DNA of 64,000 nucleotides. Source: Homarus americanus. Taxonomy: Eukaryota > Arthropoda > Malacostraca > Decapoda > Nephropidae. The DNA lies in NCBI RefSeq assembly GCF_018991925.1, contig NW_024756459.1, forward strand, positions 298,501-362,500, given 5' to 3'. Below the pieces are notes generated by a model, which had not been told where the DNA came from, did no database searches, and worked only from the letters and a program-made list of their open reading frames with translations. The position numbers and the translations under genes are program-made. Shown in pieces: positions 10,741-21,240 of the stretch. The first letter of the stretch is position 1; each line of letters starts with the position of its first letter.

Positions 10741-12690
10741 TACTAACCTAACCTAATCTCGTCAAAGTAGTTTTGTGGCATTTAACCTAACTTAACCTAA
10801 TCTCGTCTAAGTTAGTGTTTTGTGACATTTAACCTAACCTAATCTCGTCTAAGTTAGTGTCTTGTGGTATTTAACCTAACCTAATCTCGTCTAAGTTAGT
10901 GTCTTGTATTTAACCTAACCTAATCTCGTCTAAGTTAGAGTCTTGGGTATTTAACCCAACCTAATCTCGTCTAAGTGTTTTGTGATTTAACCCAACCTAA
11001 TCTCGTCTGCTAGAGTCTTGTGGTATTTAACCCAACCTAATCTGTCCGTTAGTGTTTTGTGGTATTTAACCTAACCTAATCTCGTCTAAGTTAGTGTGTG
11101 ACATTTAACCCAACCTAATCTCGTCTAAGTTAGAGTCTTGTGGTATTTAACCCAACCTAATCTCGTCTAAGTTAGTGTTTTGTGACATTTAACCCAACCT
11201 AATCTCGTCTGTTAGAGTCTTGTGGTATTTAACCCAACCTAATCTCGTCTAAGTTAGTGTTTTGTGGTTTAACCCAACCTAATCTCGTCTGTTAGTGTTT
11301 TGTGACATTTAACCCAACCTAATCTGTCAAGTTAGTGTTTTGTGACATTTAACCCAACCTAATCTCGTCTAAGTTAGTGTTTGGCATTTAACCCAACCCA
11401 ATCTCGCTAGTTAGTGTTTTGTGGTATTTAACCAAACCTAATCTGCTAGTGTTTTGTGACATTTTACCTAACCTAATCTCGTCTAAGAGAGTCTTGTGGT
11501 ATTTAACCTAACCTAATCTCGTCTAAGTTAGTGTTTTGACATTTAACCTAACCTAATCTCGTCTAGCTAGAGTCTTGTGGTATTTCCTAACCTAATTCGT
11601 CTAAGTTAGTGTTTGTGGTATTTAACCTAACCTAATCTCGTCTAAGTTAGTGTTTTGTGACATTTAACCTAACCTAATCTCGTCTAAGTTAGAGTCTTGT
11701 GGTATTTAACCTAACCTAATCTCGTCTAAGTTAGTGTTTTGTGACATTTAACCTAACCTAATCTCGTCTAAGTTAGAGTCTTGTGGTATTTAACCTAACC
11801 TAATCTCGTCTAAGTTAGTGTTTTGTGGTATTTAACCTAACCTAATCTCGTCTAAGTTAGTGTCTTGTGGTATTTAACCTAACCTAATCTCGTCTAAGTT
11901 AGAGTCTTGTGGTATTTAACCTAACCTAATCTCGTCTAAGTTAGTGTTTTGTGACATTTAACCTAACCTAATCTCGTCTAAGTTAGTGTCTTGTGGTATT
12001 TAACCCAACCTAATCTCGTCTGTTAGAGTCTTGTGGTATTTAACCTAACCTAATCTCGTCTAAGATAGTGTTTTGGTGACATCAACCTAACCTAATCTCG
12101 TCTGCTAGAGTCTTGTGGTATTTAACCTAACCTAATCTCGTCTAAGTTAGACTTGTGGTATTTAACCTAACCTAATCTCGTCTAAGTTAGTGTTTTGTGG
12201 TATTTAACCCAACCTAATCTCGTCTAAGTTAGTGTTTTGTACATTTAACCTAACCTAATCTCGTCTATAGTGTTTTGTGACATTTAACTTAACCTAATCT
12301 CGTCTAAGTTAGTGTTTTGTGGATTAACCTAACCAATCTCGTCTAAATTAGTGTTTGACATTTAACCTAACCTAATCTCGTCTAAGTTAGTGTTTGTATT
12401 TAACCTAACCTAATCTCGTCTGTTAGTGTTTTACATTTAACCTAACCTAATCTCGTCTGTTAGTGTTTTGTGACATTTAACCTAACCTAATCTCGTCTGT
12501 TAGAGTCTTGTGGTATTTAACCTAACCTAATCTCGTCTAAGTTAGTGTTTTGTGACATTTAACCTAACCTAATCTCGTCTAAGTTAGTGTCTTGTGGTAT
12601 TTAACCTAACCTAATCTCGTCTAAGTTAGTGTTTTGTGGTATTTAACCTAACCTTATCTCGTTTAAGTTAATGTTTTGTGGCATTTAACC
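10741..12690. repeat. Large 42-bp minisatellite with CCTAACCTAA core and two unit variants
   Basis: About 46 copies of a 42-bp unit: TTAACCTAACCTAA, then TCTCGTCTAAGTTAG, then a variable end. The variable end is mainly TGTTTTGTGACAT (type A) or AGTCTTGTGGTAT (type B). Types A and B alternate over several stretches (for example 11640-11800), which suggests an 84-bp higher-order unit. Some copies show short deletions (CGTCTGTTAG in place of CGTCTAAGTTAG). Confidence 0.94.
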
Positions 12691-12936
12691 TAACTTAACT
12701 TAACCTAACCCATAAACCTGAATGACCTAAATGCCACTTTGATGTCTGTTTTACGCGTTTTAATGTAAGTTTTATGGGGGTGTTTTCTGTCATTTTTGTT
12801 GTAGATGAAATAAATTTGGGTAAAGTAAATATAAACATTAATTTTTTAATGTGTTTGTGTTTGTCTGTTTAACTACTTACTTACTCTTGTACCCACGTAA
12901 CACACATACACAAAAGTATATTGTATCAATGTGTGC

Positions 12937-12941
<5 letters not shown>

Positions 12942-12982
<41 letters not shown>
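12942..12982. repeat. (TG)n microsatellite
   Basis: About 20 uninterrupted TG dinucleotides. Confidence 0.97.
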
Positions 12983-12985
<3 letters not shown>

Positions 12986-13014
12986 GTACTTAACCAAGGT
13001 GCCAACTCACACCT

Positions 13015-13027
13015 TGACCTTTGACCT
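13015..13027 (-). promoter_or_regulatory. Perfect AGGTCA direct repeat, 1-bp spacer (DR1)
   Basis: TGACCTTTGACCT is the reverse complement of AGGTCA-A-AGGTCA, the consensus DR1 bound by RXR/USP, HNF4 and related nuclear receptors. No gene start is visible nearby, so function is inference. Confidence 0.4.
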
Positions 13028-16000
13028 AACCATAAAAAAAACATCAGCTCCTGAAAGTGTCCATGAAGAAGCTACACAAATACACCAAGTACTGACCTGT
13101 ATTGAAGGTATACGTTGTAACAGTGCCTCAGCTTTCCCTATACCATCTCCAGTGCCACACAAGGAGCCAAAGTGGGTTACTCAAGTGTGATTCCATTTGA
13201 TTGTCCTCTTGGTTGTCCAGGCGATATCTCAGTCAATGGTTGAACTTCGAACCTGAAATTAGGCCAGAACTTTAGCATTTTTTATTTTTGGGGAGGGTAT
13301 TTATTTATAGTTCTATACAACGATCTGTTAGTTTAATTAACTGTACACACCAACATTGACCGCCTTAATCACGTGACCTCACCTGCCCCTAGTAAATAAA
13401 CAAACCCATTTAACCTGTAATGTTACTCTTCCTCACACACACAGCAAGATTTTAGCCACAAGTCCACAATATATCTTCCCTTGATGCTCTCATTCTAGGC
13501 CCGAGATTGGTTTATGATCTACACGATGCAGACAACACCATTTTAGAATTTTATATAATCTGGTTCTCCAATTTACTATGGCACCTGCATGTCGTTTATG
13601 ACTTGTGTTTACTTTTTTGATTCACGACAACTACCAAGGCGGTGGTGGGTATTATTTCCTCATTGTTGTTATAATGTTATTACTGGGCTGCAACAACGTG
13701 TTTTTTTTACTTCGTGATTCTTAACTCGAAAGCTGAAAACACATTTGTTTAGCGTTTACACGAAAAAAAGACTCCATTGCATTAAGCAAAATTTCCCGCC
13801 AAACTAGCAAGCCAAGATCCAAATATTATCCTAAGCTTTCAATCTTCTAATATTCGGATAACTGAAGCATAGTTTTTATTTTATTATGTACAGTTGAGTC
13901 CAAAATCCCCTTAACATTTGGAAATATCTGAGATCTAGTTGTAGCTCATTATTATGTGGTGTTGTATAGCTGGTGAACGCTGCTTGTAAAAATCCTATAA
14001 CAGAAAGATATGTTACACTCTTTGACAGCACATCGCATCCTTCCCATGAGGTGTCACAGTGACTAACTTGTATTAATAACTACATGGACAGGTCGAAATA
14101 TAACGAGCTAAAACACCTAGGCTGATAAAGAAGGGCATATGTAAATAAAATAAATAAAATGCCAGAAAACACGTATATAAACAGTGACCGAAAATGTGCT
14201 TGGGGCCTCCGTTTCGCCACTAGATAGATCAGACATGAGAGCCTTCCCTTGTTCTTGGCCGTTTAATATCTATAACTGCTTCGATATATAGATGATGTAA
14301 TACAAGTGGATACAAGAAGAAAGGTCAAGTGTGAAGAGAGAAAAGGATATGTGATCCCGTAACCTTTCAAGCATGTCTGCAGGATGAATACAAGTTGATG
14401 GTGAAAGATTATGAAATAGGACCTCTCGGTAATGATTTTGAAGACGATTTCAAGTCAAGGTAACATTATATAAACAAAGAGAGAGTGCAAGAGTTATAAG
14501 CCATTAATCATAAATGTATAGGCAGTACAGGTTGATCAGATAAGATACAGACCATTATGTACTGCCCTTCAAGCCTACGTAAAGATCAACAATAAAATAA
14601 CAAAGCTTTCGATATATACTTAATAAAAATCTTAAGATAATAATCTGGTATCAAACTGAAACAATAAAAATGAGTCAAATTCTACCTACAATATATAAAT
14701 CATTGAGATTGACGACATAAACTTTTAACAAAAATATGTAAGAAAAAAAAAAACGAAATATAACAAAGCAGGTATGTTGAAAATACTCTATGACGATAAT
14801 CGGGTGAAGCATAGTGTATATTACAGTATCGTCTGACAATGCAAAGCCTAGTACAATATAACGTTACAAACCAAAAAGCGTTTAAAGAATCATTCACCAC
14901 ACTCAATGTAACATTTTTGTCAGAATGTTTTATAAATGTTTGACTTCTTTATATATAAAGTGAAATATTTGATCAAAATTGTCAATAATTTTCAAGGAGA
15001 TTCATGTAGCGGGGATTCTAACCTAACCTTATGTAAACTAACATACTGAACATGATGGGGAATTGTAATCATACAAAAATAATTTAACCAAACCTGTGTG
15101 GGATTCTAACTTAATATCAACTAACTTATGGTATTATTGTCTAACTCAGTGTAAACTAAAATGGAGAACACTCAAAATTACGTCTCATGAAGAAGACTAT
15201 AGTAGTTTGTCTTCTTGATCCTGAACATTCACAGGTTGACAGTTATACTCCACAACCACATTCAGATCCACTCACGTCAACTATCTCGTTATCAAAAAAA
15301 AAATCAAATCCCTGAATTTTGCCATTTCACTAAAATTTATCTACTAGATCACCAACAGGTTTAGATAATGTCAGGCTCAGCCCATCTACTTTAAATAAAA
15401 AACAACGTAAACTTAAATATTATATTCCTGATATTTGTCACTGGACGTCTAGCAATCAGCTGAGATTGAATGTCTGACATGAGCAGATATTTCCTGAAGT
15501 CTAGCTGTTGTATTCATTTAATATAAACTGTAAATCGCCATTATTAAACTGTATTTTAATCAAACTCCTGTGCGTCTGATATTGTATCGCTTTGAAGAAT
15601 AATCTGATAATGTAGTTGATGTTATCACAGACCGAGAGACGATTTCTGAATACGACAGATCAAGATATGCATAGTTGATGGATGAATACTCGTTTAAAAT
15701 GTTTCTCGATTAAAACTTATCATTTACACATCTTAAACTCACTATTCTGGACACTTCAGGCATTATTCTGTAGTAATTTGACATTAAAATCCCTTATAGA
15801 CGAAACTTACCTCTAATAAGGTGATGCTGTGACTGCTGCTTCCCTCCCTTATGTCAAGCACTCGCACTGTTGCCAGCTTCACCTCTTCACCTCTCAGTAG
15901 CAGCAAGTTCCCGCTAGATTTCCCTTAATGGTGATATTGTTGTTATATATGTGTATGTTTATATGCTGCCTCTATTGATTATATATACATTATTAATTAT

Positions 16001-16157
16001 GTTACTTCTTACCAAAGTTAGAATGTATTTAGGCCTCTGTAATCAAGAATGTATTAGGTAAGTTGTATGACTAGAGAGAATAAACCACTTGAGGAAAAGT
16101 CAGCATGTGGTTTCTCCTTTTCCCATTAAACTATGTAAGATACTACAATTGTATAGT

Positions 16158-16773
16158 TCATGAAGTTCTTGTATTTTGGTGGTGTGTAAGGGTGCTTTGA
16201 TGCTCTACGGTAGCTTTGTTTTGTACTGATTGAAGTTTAAGTTGATTGGTTCTACTGATCGTGTTGAGTGGTATTGGTGGGGTACTCCAGGTGGGGTCGG
16301 ACAAGTGCTTTGAATAGGTGTAGTTAAATGTTGGTGTCCATTTTGCTGAATCTTCGTAGTTTTGTGAGTTGTGGTTGGGCAAGCATTTAGCGTTGTGTTA
16401 TGTGTTTTGCTGTGCCTGTTCTTGTTGTTTTGAGTCACAGTATTTTGCTTTCGTTGGAGTATTGCTTAGGTTTATTGTTGACAGTGATTGGTGCTGGGTT
16501 TGTTTTGGCAATGTGAATGATCTTTAGTTTCTGCGTATTAGTATGAGTTTTTCCATTTTTTCATAATTGTTTTTATGCTTGAAGGCGTGGGCTGTTTTTC
16601 GTGCCATCATGTTTGGCCTTGCCTCGATGTCTGATGATATGGGTGACGTCCCTTAATACTACGTTGCATTGATTTCTATTTTGCATTGCGTTGGCTATGT
16701 TTTCGTAAATTAGGGCGCTGCTTTGAGTTCTGCTTATGACACGTTCAGAGAGAAAAGCTAACATCTCAATCAA
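16158..16773 (-). pseudogene. Jockey-like non-LTR retrotransposon reverse transcriptase, frameshifted and internally deleted
   Basis: Read on the minus strand, three frames together give reverse-transcriptase blocks in order. RVISRTQ..LIYENIANAMQNR..CNVVLRDV (16573-16773) matches the early RT region. NTQKLKIIHIAK / TNPAPITVNNKP-type sequence follows near 16450-16540. LRRFSKMDTNI, then LHLFKALVRPHLEY, then PPIPLNTISRTNQLKLQSVQ follow at 16190-16370, the typical end of the RT/thumb region. Moving between blocks needs frame changes, an in-frame TAA precedes LHLFKAL, and the catalytic YADD region between the first two blocks is missing. It is therefore a dead 5'- and internally truncated LINE. 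Jockey clade is my best guess from the PHLEYPPIPLNT style. Confidence 0.8.
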
Positions 16774-18426
16774 GTGTTAGCCTTGTGCAGCGCCCGAGCG
16801 GCCCAAATACGCTGATCATGGCCGCTTATGGAGAATATTTTGATTAAAATTGAAGTTACGGGGCATGTAAAGCAATACAAAACTGATATAATAATAAAAA
16901 TAATTCTATATACAGTAGTATATTGGATGGGACCTAAAACAAAGGGTATGGCGTGGAAGAATTGAAAAGGATTGCGCTTAATTGAAACCAGTTTTGGCTC
17001 CGCCCATGGGTGCTGTCCGATTTCATTAGCCGTTAGTGATCTAGGTGTAACAAATATGATTCAAACTTTAATATAATTACTCATAAGAAACTTTAAATAA
17101 GGCTGAACAAGTTGATTACAGTCCTGTAAGTGCAAAAATTAAGACTTAAACGAGGTCTAGTACTAAATGCCCGAGTTGGCAATACTGATTAAAGCTTTCG
17201 AAAATAAAATAATTATTATTTCCGTCATCAATTTCAGTCACTAATTTCATTTAATCATTCATATAATACATATAATATTTTTCATTGTTTTATAGGTTAT
17301 TAGAAATTTTGAAGTACGCTCAAAACATAATTAGATATTATTTATTTATTTTTTTAAGTCTTGCCCAAACGTTACCTCGGCGTCATCTGGAGCGAGAGGA
17401 AACGGTCACATGTGTCTGGGAGAAGCTTCAGTTTATCCGTGTAAATATTACTTCTAAACCCCCTAAAAACTCAAGTGAACAATTGAATAATGTGTGAGAA
17501 GATTACAGCTATTGGTGGCCAGATGCTAATAAGAAACTTACTTCGAAAGATCCTGATTAATAAGGTAAGAGAAGAACTAAGTCAAATCGTAATAGAAATG
17601 TGTGGATCTCTTCAGTATTGCTGTAGGTTTATGTCAAAACAATATTAATCATCGTGGTTTTGTTTTTATATTGAGTGGCTGAAATGAAGCAGTGTTTAGT
17701 AATATCTGTCCCAGTGATATGCAGTAATTATGTATAAAGTTAATTCGAAATGGCGTGGGTGACACTCGTATAATGGCCTTCATCAACAACGCCTTGATAA
17801 CTCTGTAAAACAACGCTTGGCTTGATGTTTATCTGATTGGTATCTTCGTGGATAAATGAGTTGAGGGAAAATATTGTATGAACGTGTATTTTATTAATTA
17901 ATTCAGTTTATACTAGGTGTTACTACCCGAGCTTCATCGGGCAGTACTGTAGTCTCTCGTCACTAATCGGCCGGCACCTTGCTTGGTAACTGTCTACGCC
18001 ATCTAGGAGGGTGATTTGTCACTTTTTTGCCCATACTTGCAGTTTCACCCACTAGACCACGGTACTCAGTTGCTTTGCCTACTCAATAGTCTTCGACCGG
18101 AGCGCAAAGTACTTTTTCCTGAGTGTAGACAGTACTGCTTCAGCTATTTCCTTGGCTGGTTACTCCTATTCCCAAAGCAGGACTACTCCTCTGGGATATC
18201 TGCAGTACAACTTGACTTGCTTCTCCCCAGAGGACCAGGACGGCTGGACCTCCTCTGCTGCCACGGGGACCATCAGACCTTAAGTTCCCTTTCCCGTATG
18301 TTGTTTAGGTTAGATTACGTAGGTTTGGTTAGGATTTAGTTTATTGTTGTGTGTTAGGAGTTAGGTTCTTATTATTCTATGTGCACCGTATTTATATTTC
18401 TTTGTAGTAGCTTAGTAGTAAGTAAA
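16774..18426. other. Intergenic DNA; unassigned frame at 18016-18339
   Basis: A 107-codon plus-strand frame (18016-18339) begins MSLFCPYLQFHPLDHG and is rich in L, C and F. I recognise no domain, and no splice or promoter context stands out. It starts about 75 bp after a small hairpin (CCCGAGCTTCATCGGG, around 17927). The stretch has higher GC than its surroundings and may be transposon-derived. The frame at 17285-17497 is AT-rich and unrecognised. Confidence 0.4.
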
Positions 18427-18578
18427 TGTACAATGAAAGACAGAGTCGTGTCGTGAAATTTGGTTAAGGGCTAAACTTTTGGTGCGCTCTGCCTTGTGGT
18501 AGGGCTCTCATAATGTTTCGCGAGTTATATTTAATCTTCAGACAAAACCGCGACACGACTTTTGTCTTTGATTGTACA
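18427..18578. mobile_element. 152-bp miniature inverted-repeat element
   Basis: The ends are inverted copies over about 28 bp. The left reads TGTACAATGAAAGACAG then AGTCGTGTCG; the reverse complement of the right reads TGTACAATCAAAGACAA then AAGTCGTGTCG. The differences are one substitution and one small indel region. There is no coding capacity. Size and structure fit a MITE or a strong fold-back element; the superfamily is not determined and no clear target duplication is seen. Confidence 0.7.
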
Positions 18579-18677
18579 TAATTTTATTCCCATTAACTTT
18601 CATCTGAGGAGAGGGTTATCTATTCGGGTCCTATGCTTGTTCTGTAAGTGTTTTGAATTTCAGTGACCAGTTAACTT

Positions 18678-18786
18678 TGTTACGGTTGTGAATCGTTGGA
18701 CCCAAGTCAGGATATTCGCCGCATATTCATACATCTTCACAACAAGGGGCGACTTTGTCAGCATATCCCATTCGCGACCCGTAACA
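18678..18786. mobile_element. 109-bp unit bounded by TGTTACGG/CCGTAACA inverted repeats
   Basis: Perfect 8-bp inverted repeats, TGTTACGG at 18678-18685 and CCGTAACA at 18779-18786, weakly extended to about 16 bp (12 matches). TG...CA ends recall LTR termini, but 109 bp is very short for an LTR and I see no target duplication. It could be a second MITE. It sits 99 bp after the 152-bp element and 60 bp before the P-type element. Confidence 0.35.
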
Positions 18787-18837
18787 TGGGTTAAAATACT
18801 CGCCTAAAGTGTTAGACCGTCAGCCAGGCTATGATTG

Positions 18838-20129
18838 GCTAGTGCCACTGATCTCGAAAAAAAGACTGGATCGAGCTTCTATTGTTTAGAAAGTGCAGCC
18901 AGGTTGAAATCTTGGCGGCCATATTGGATGGACCCAAAACGCAAACTAAGCTGTGGAGATCACTGTAGCCCTTGTATTGGAGAATATCTGAGTAACTAGT
19001 GACAGCTTATATATTTACTGCCAAGAACGGCACTGTGCAGTGGAACTAAACACGAATCAGTCCTGGATGTAGTTTTAGTTCTATTTATTTGCTTGTTTTA
19101 CAAAAATGAGAAGCACATTTCCTGTTTACAGACCCTTATCCACGACCACGCTTTACGCGGATTTGGCTGAATCAGTGAGTGCTATCATGCCAAATTTTGC
19201 TCTCAAATCCAGGATAATATTTTTCTTGTCGGCGATGCAGTCGTATAATTGTTCGAGGAGACACAGAGGAGTGATTTGAGACTAGATAGGCCTAGAGAAC
19301 GAGACGACGTTGGCGAGTTACGTTTAGCGCAGGCATGACTGGCCCACTATGTATGCCCTATGTTTTGGAAACTTTTTAAATCTTGTTGGCACTGCATTAG
19401 CCTTTAATCTGACAATTTACCCTGTCCTGTCAATATTTTCCTCTTCAAAATGATCCGAGCATATTTTGGAGTGTTATGTAGGTGACCAGTCCTCACGATA
19501 CATTTGAACAAGCCATTGCTTTCTCTTCTCAGGATTAGATGGAAATCTGTTGAGAAATTATGCTTGTCAAAAATTTATTCATTTAATTGATAATACAAAG
19601 CATTCCATAAGCTTTGTTAGCTTGAAACGAAATTAGCTATTACCTGATTATATCGATGCAAAGGTATGGAAGAAACGAAAGGCTAAATATCAACTTAAGA
19701 CTTAATTATGTTGAAGAGAAATATTTTATCCTCATAAATTCGTTATCGGCTTTAAAGTGGCGTGAAGCTAACATCGACCGCTGTCTCTTCATTAGGCATC
19801 AAGGGATCGGCCTACGTAGTAGCAATAAAAGTATAACTTACCCATGAAAAGTCCTTGGAAATTTACGTCTTCTCGTCGTTTCTTCGTCTTCAGTCCCTTC
19901 ACTATCACTTCAAACGTTTTCTCTTTCATTTCCTAATTTTCTTCGCTTGCTGCACCCGAAAGCGCAGCACTGAGTTCCTCGCTTCGCCATATTTGTGTTA
20001 CATTCAGCGGTAAGCTTTGGGTCCATTCAATATGGCAATGCCCAAATTTTGTTGGCTGCAACTTTGCGCACTCGAGAACAATGGCGTGCTCAATCCAGTC
20101 TTTTTTTTTTCGAGATCAGTGGCTAGGGC
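18838..20129 (-). mobile_element. P-superfamily DNA transposon, internally deleted (1276 bp)
   Basis: Terminal inverted repeats begin CACTGATCTCG followed by A-rich sequence and GACTGGAT (18846 inward; reverse complement ends at 20121). Similarity between arms continues for about 100 bp, including CATATTGRATGGACCCAAA in both. Outside the ends are near-identical 8-bp sequences, GCTAGTGC (18838-18845) and GCTAGGGC (20122-20129), fitting the 8-bp target duplication of the P superfamily. The interior encodes a two-exon THAP domain on the minus strand just inside the right end, the normal 5' position for a P-type transposase. The remaining 450 bp before the left end carries no recognisable transposase, so the catalytic part is lost. 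Confidence 0.82.
19324..19990 (-). pseudogene. THAP-domain transposase 5' exons, broken (P-type element)
   Basis: Exon 1 (19990-19842) starts ATG, reads MAKRGTQCCAFGCSKRRK, and ends KFPRTFHG at a GTAAGT donor. Exon 2 starts at 19546 after a CAACAG acceptor and continues the frame in phase with FPSNPEKRKQWLVQMYRED, then KICSDHFEEENIDR, then RLKANAVPTRFKKFP. This carries the C2CH zinc ligands (CCxxxC near the start, CSDH in exon 2), the conserved tryptophan (QW) and the AVPTxF closing motif of THAP DNA-binding domains. In-frame stops occur at codon 27 of exon 1 (TGA, 19912-19910) and twice in exon 2 (TAA at 19476-19474 and a second after RTG). The frame ends at TAA 19326-19324. It is a dead gene; the family call is firm and the superfamily follows from the ends. 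Confidence 0.85.
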
Positions 20130-20212
20130 GCGTAATGTCATGTTATGTTAATACGTCAGGAATTTAAACACGAACCAACCTAACGTGAGCTTAGGATATT
20201 TTTGGTTGATAA

Positions 20213-20378
20213 AGTTAAGTTGATTACGCTAGAAAGTTAGATGGTTGGCGAGGTTGATTACGTTAGATTGTTGGTTAGGTAGATTACGTTAGATGGTTGG
20301 TTAGGTTGATTACGTTAGATGGTTGATTACATTAGATGGTTGGTTAGGTTGATTACATTAGATTTGGTTGGTTCGTTC
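20213..20378. repeat. Imperfect tandem array, GATTACGTTAGATGGTTGG units
   Basis: Five to six copies of a 20-30 bp unit with core GATTACRTTAGATGGTTGG and TTAGGTT linkers. The linkers link it to the TTAGG-like words found elsewhere. Confidence 0.85.
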
Positions 20379-21100
20379 GTTGTAGTCTGCCATAGTAACA
20401 TGACGTCAAGCACTCAATCCAATAACCATAGCTTGCTACCGGGGAGTTATCTTGCTGAATGCGGTCAATACAACCATTGAAAAGATTATTGGATATTTAG
20501 TAATGATGCCGAGGATGGTAACAACTCGAGGCTAAAGAGTATTTTTGGTGAATTTTTCAAGATAACTGAAAAATGCAGCGTTAAGTCAAAAAGAGGCCTT
20601 TGCCACGTGTTTTTTGTTAACTAGTGAAGTTTAGCATATATAACCGGTGGGTTCTTTTACCACTGTGTATAGAGTATACATATTTTAGGGATGAGGCGGC
20701 CTTGTGGATGCAGTGCTCGTCTCGGGGTCCCTGATTCACGCCCAGGCAACCCCAGGCTATCCAACTGTGATTGGATACTTAACGTTCTCACACTGATGCC
20801 ACACAAAGCTTGGGGACTATATATTTTTAAATTTAATCGAGCCCGTTAGATATATTCTCTCAATTGTCAGGTGAAAATGTGATGCGTGAACTATGAAAAT
20901 CCGGATTGAACGTGACAGCGATTAACCACTAATCCAGATATTATTAAAGGCTCCAGCAGATAACAAGACACTATAGAAAATAATAATAACCACCACCTTT
21001 GACTCTCGACGCCCCTTCGCGGCAGATGAGACATTAATATTTCAGTGAGGAACATAAGTGTTAAGTTTAGGTTCATTAATATCAACAGCCCTAAAAAACT
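20379..21100. other. Intergenic DNA, nothing recognised
   Basis: A moderately GC-rich patch at 20690-20770 (GAGGCGGCCTTGTGGATGCA...) has a faint tRNA-like look but no acceptable B box. The minus-strand frame at 20891-21085 has no domain. Confidence 0.5.
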
Positions 21101-21107
21101 TTAACCT

Positions 21108-21240
21108 GGCATAAAGGTCAATTTGTAAGAAAAAGTGATATCGGTGACCTTTGACCTATCTCATCGTTGACCTCTGACCTACTATCCATAATGCCTGACT
21201 TGAGGGTCATTGTTTTTTCATGCTTGTTGTAAAGGTCACA
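21108..21240 (-). promoter_or_regulatory. Cluster of AGGTCA half-sites with two perfect DR1 elements
   Basis: Perfect DR1 copies lie at 21145-21157 (TGACCTTTGACCT) and 21168-21180 (TGACCTCTGACCT), 23 bp apart. Further AGGTCA half-sites occur at about 21114 and 21231, with a GGGTCA near 21205. DR1 is the consensus for RXR/USP-, HNF4- and COUP-type nuclear receptors. No transcription start or gene is visible close by, so a regulatory role is inference; a small repeat of the motif is the alternative. Confidence 0.45.

Larger units (their letters stand above)
12691..16157. other. AT-rich intergenic DNA
   Basis: Apart from the TG run at 12942-12982 and the DR1 site at 13015-13027, nothing is recognised. 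Frames at 12999-13190 (plus) and 14700-14906 (minus) show no domain and lie in ordinary AT-rich sequence. Confidence 0.55.

Noticed and set aside
18016..18339. 107-codon frame considered as a small gene
   Set aside because: No domain, no promoter or splice context, and located in a transposon-rich cluster; left as unassigned.
20690..20775. Possible tRNA-like SINE head (GTGGATGCAGTGCTCG...)
   Set aside because: B-box match is poor (TGATTCACGCC) and no cloverleaf forms.
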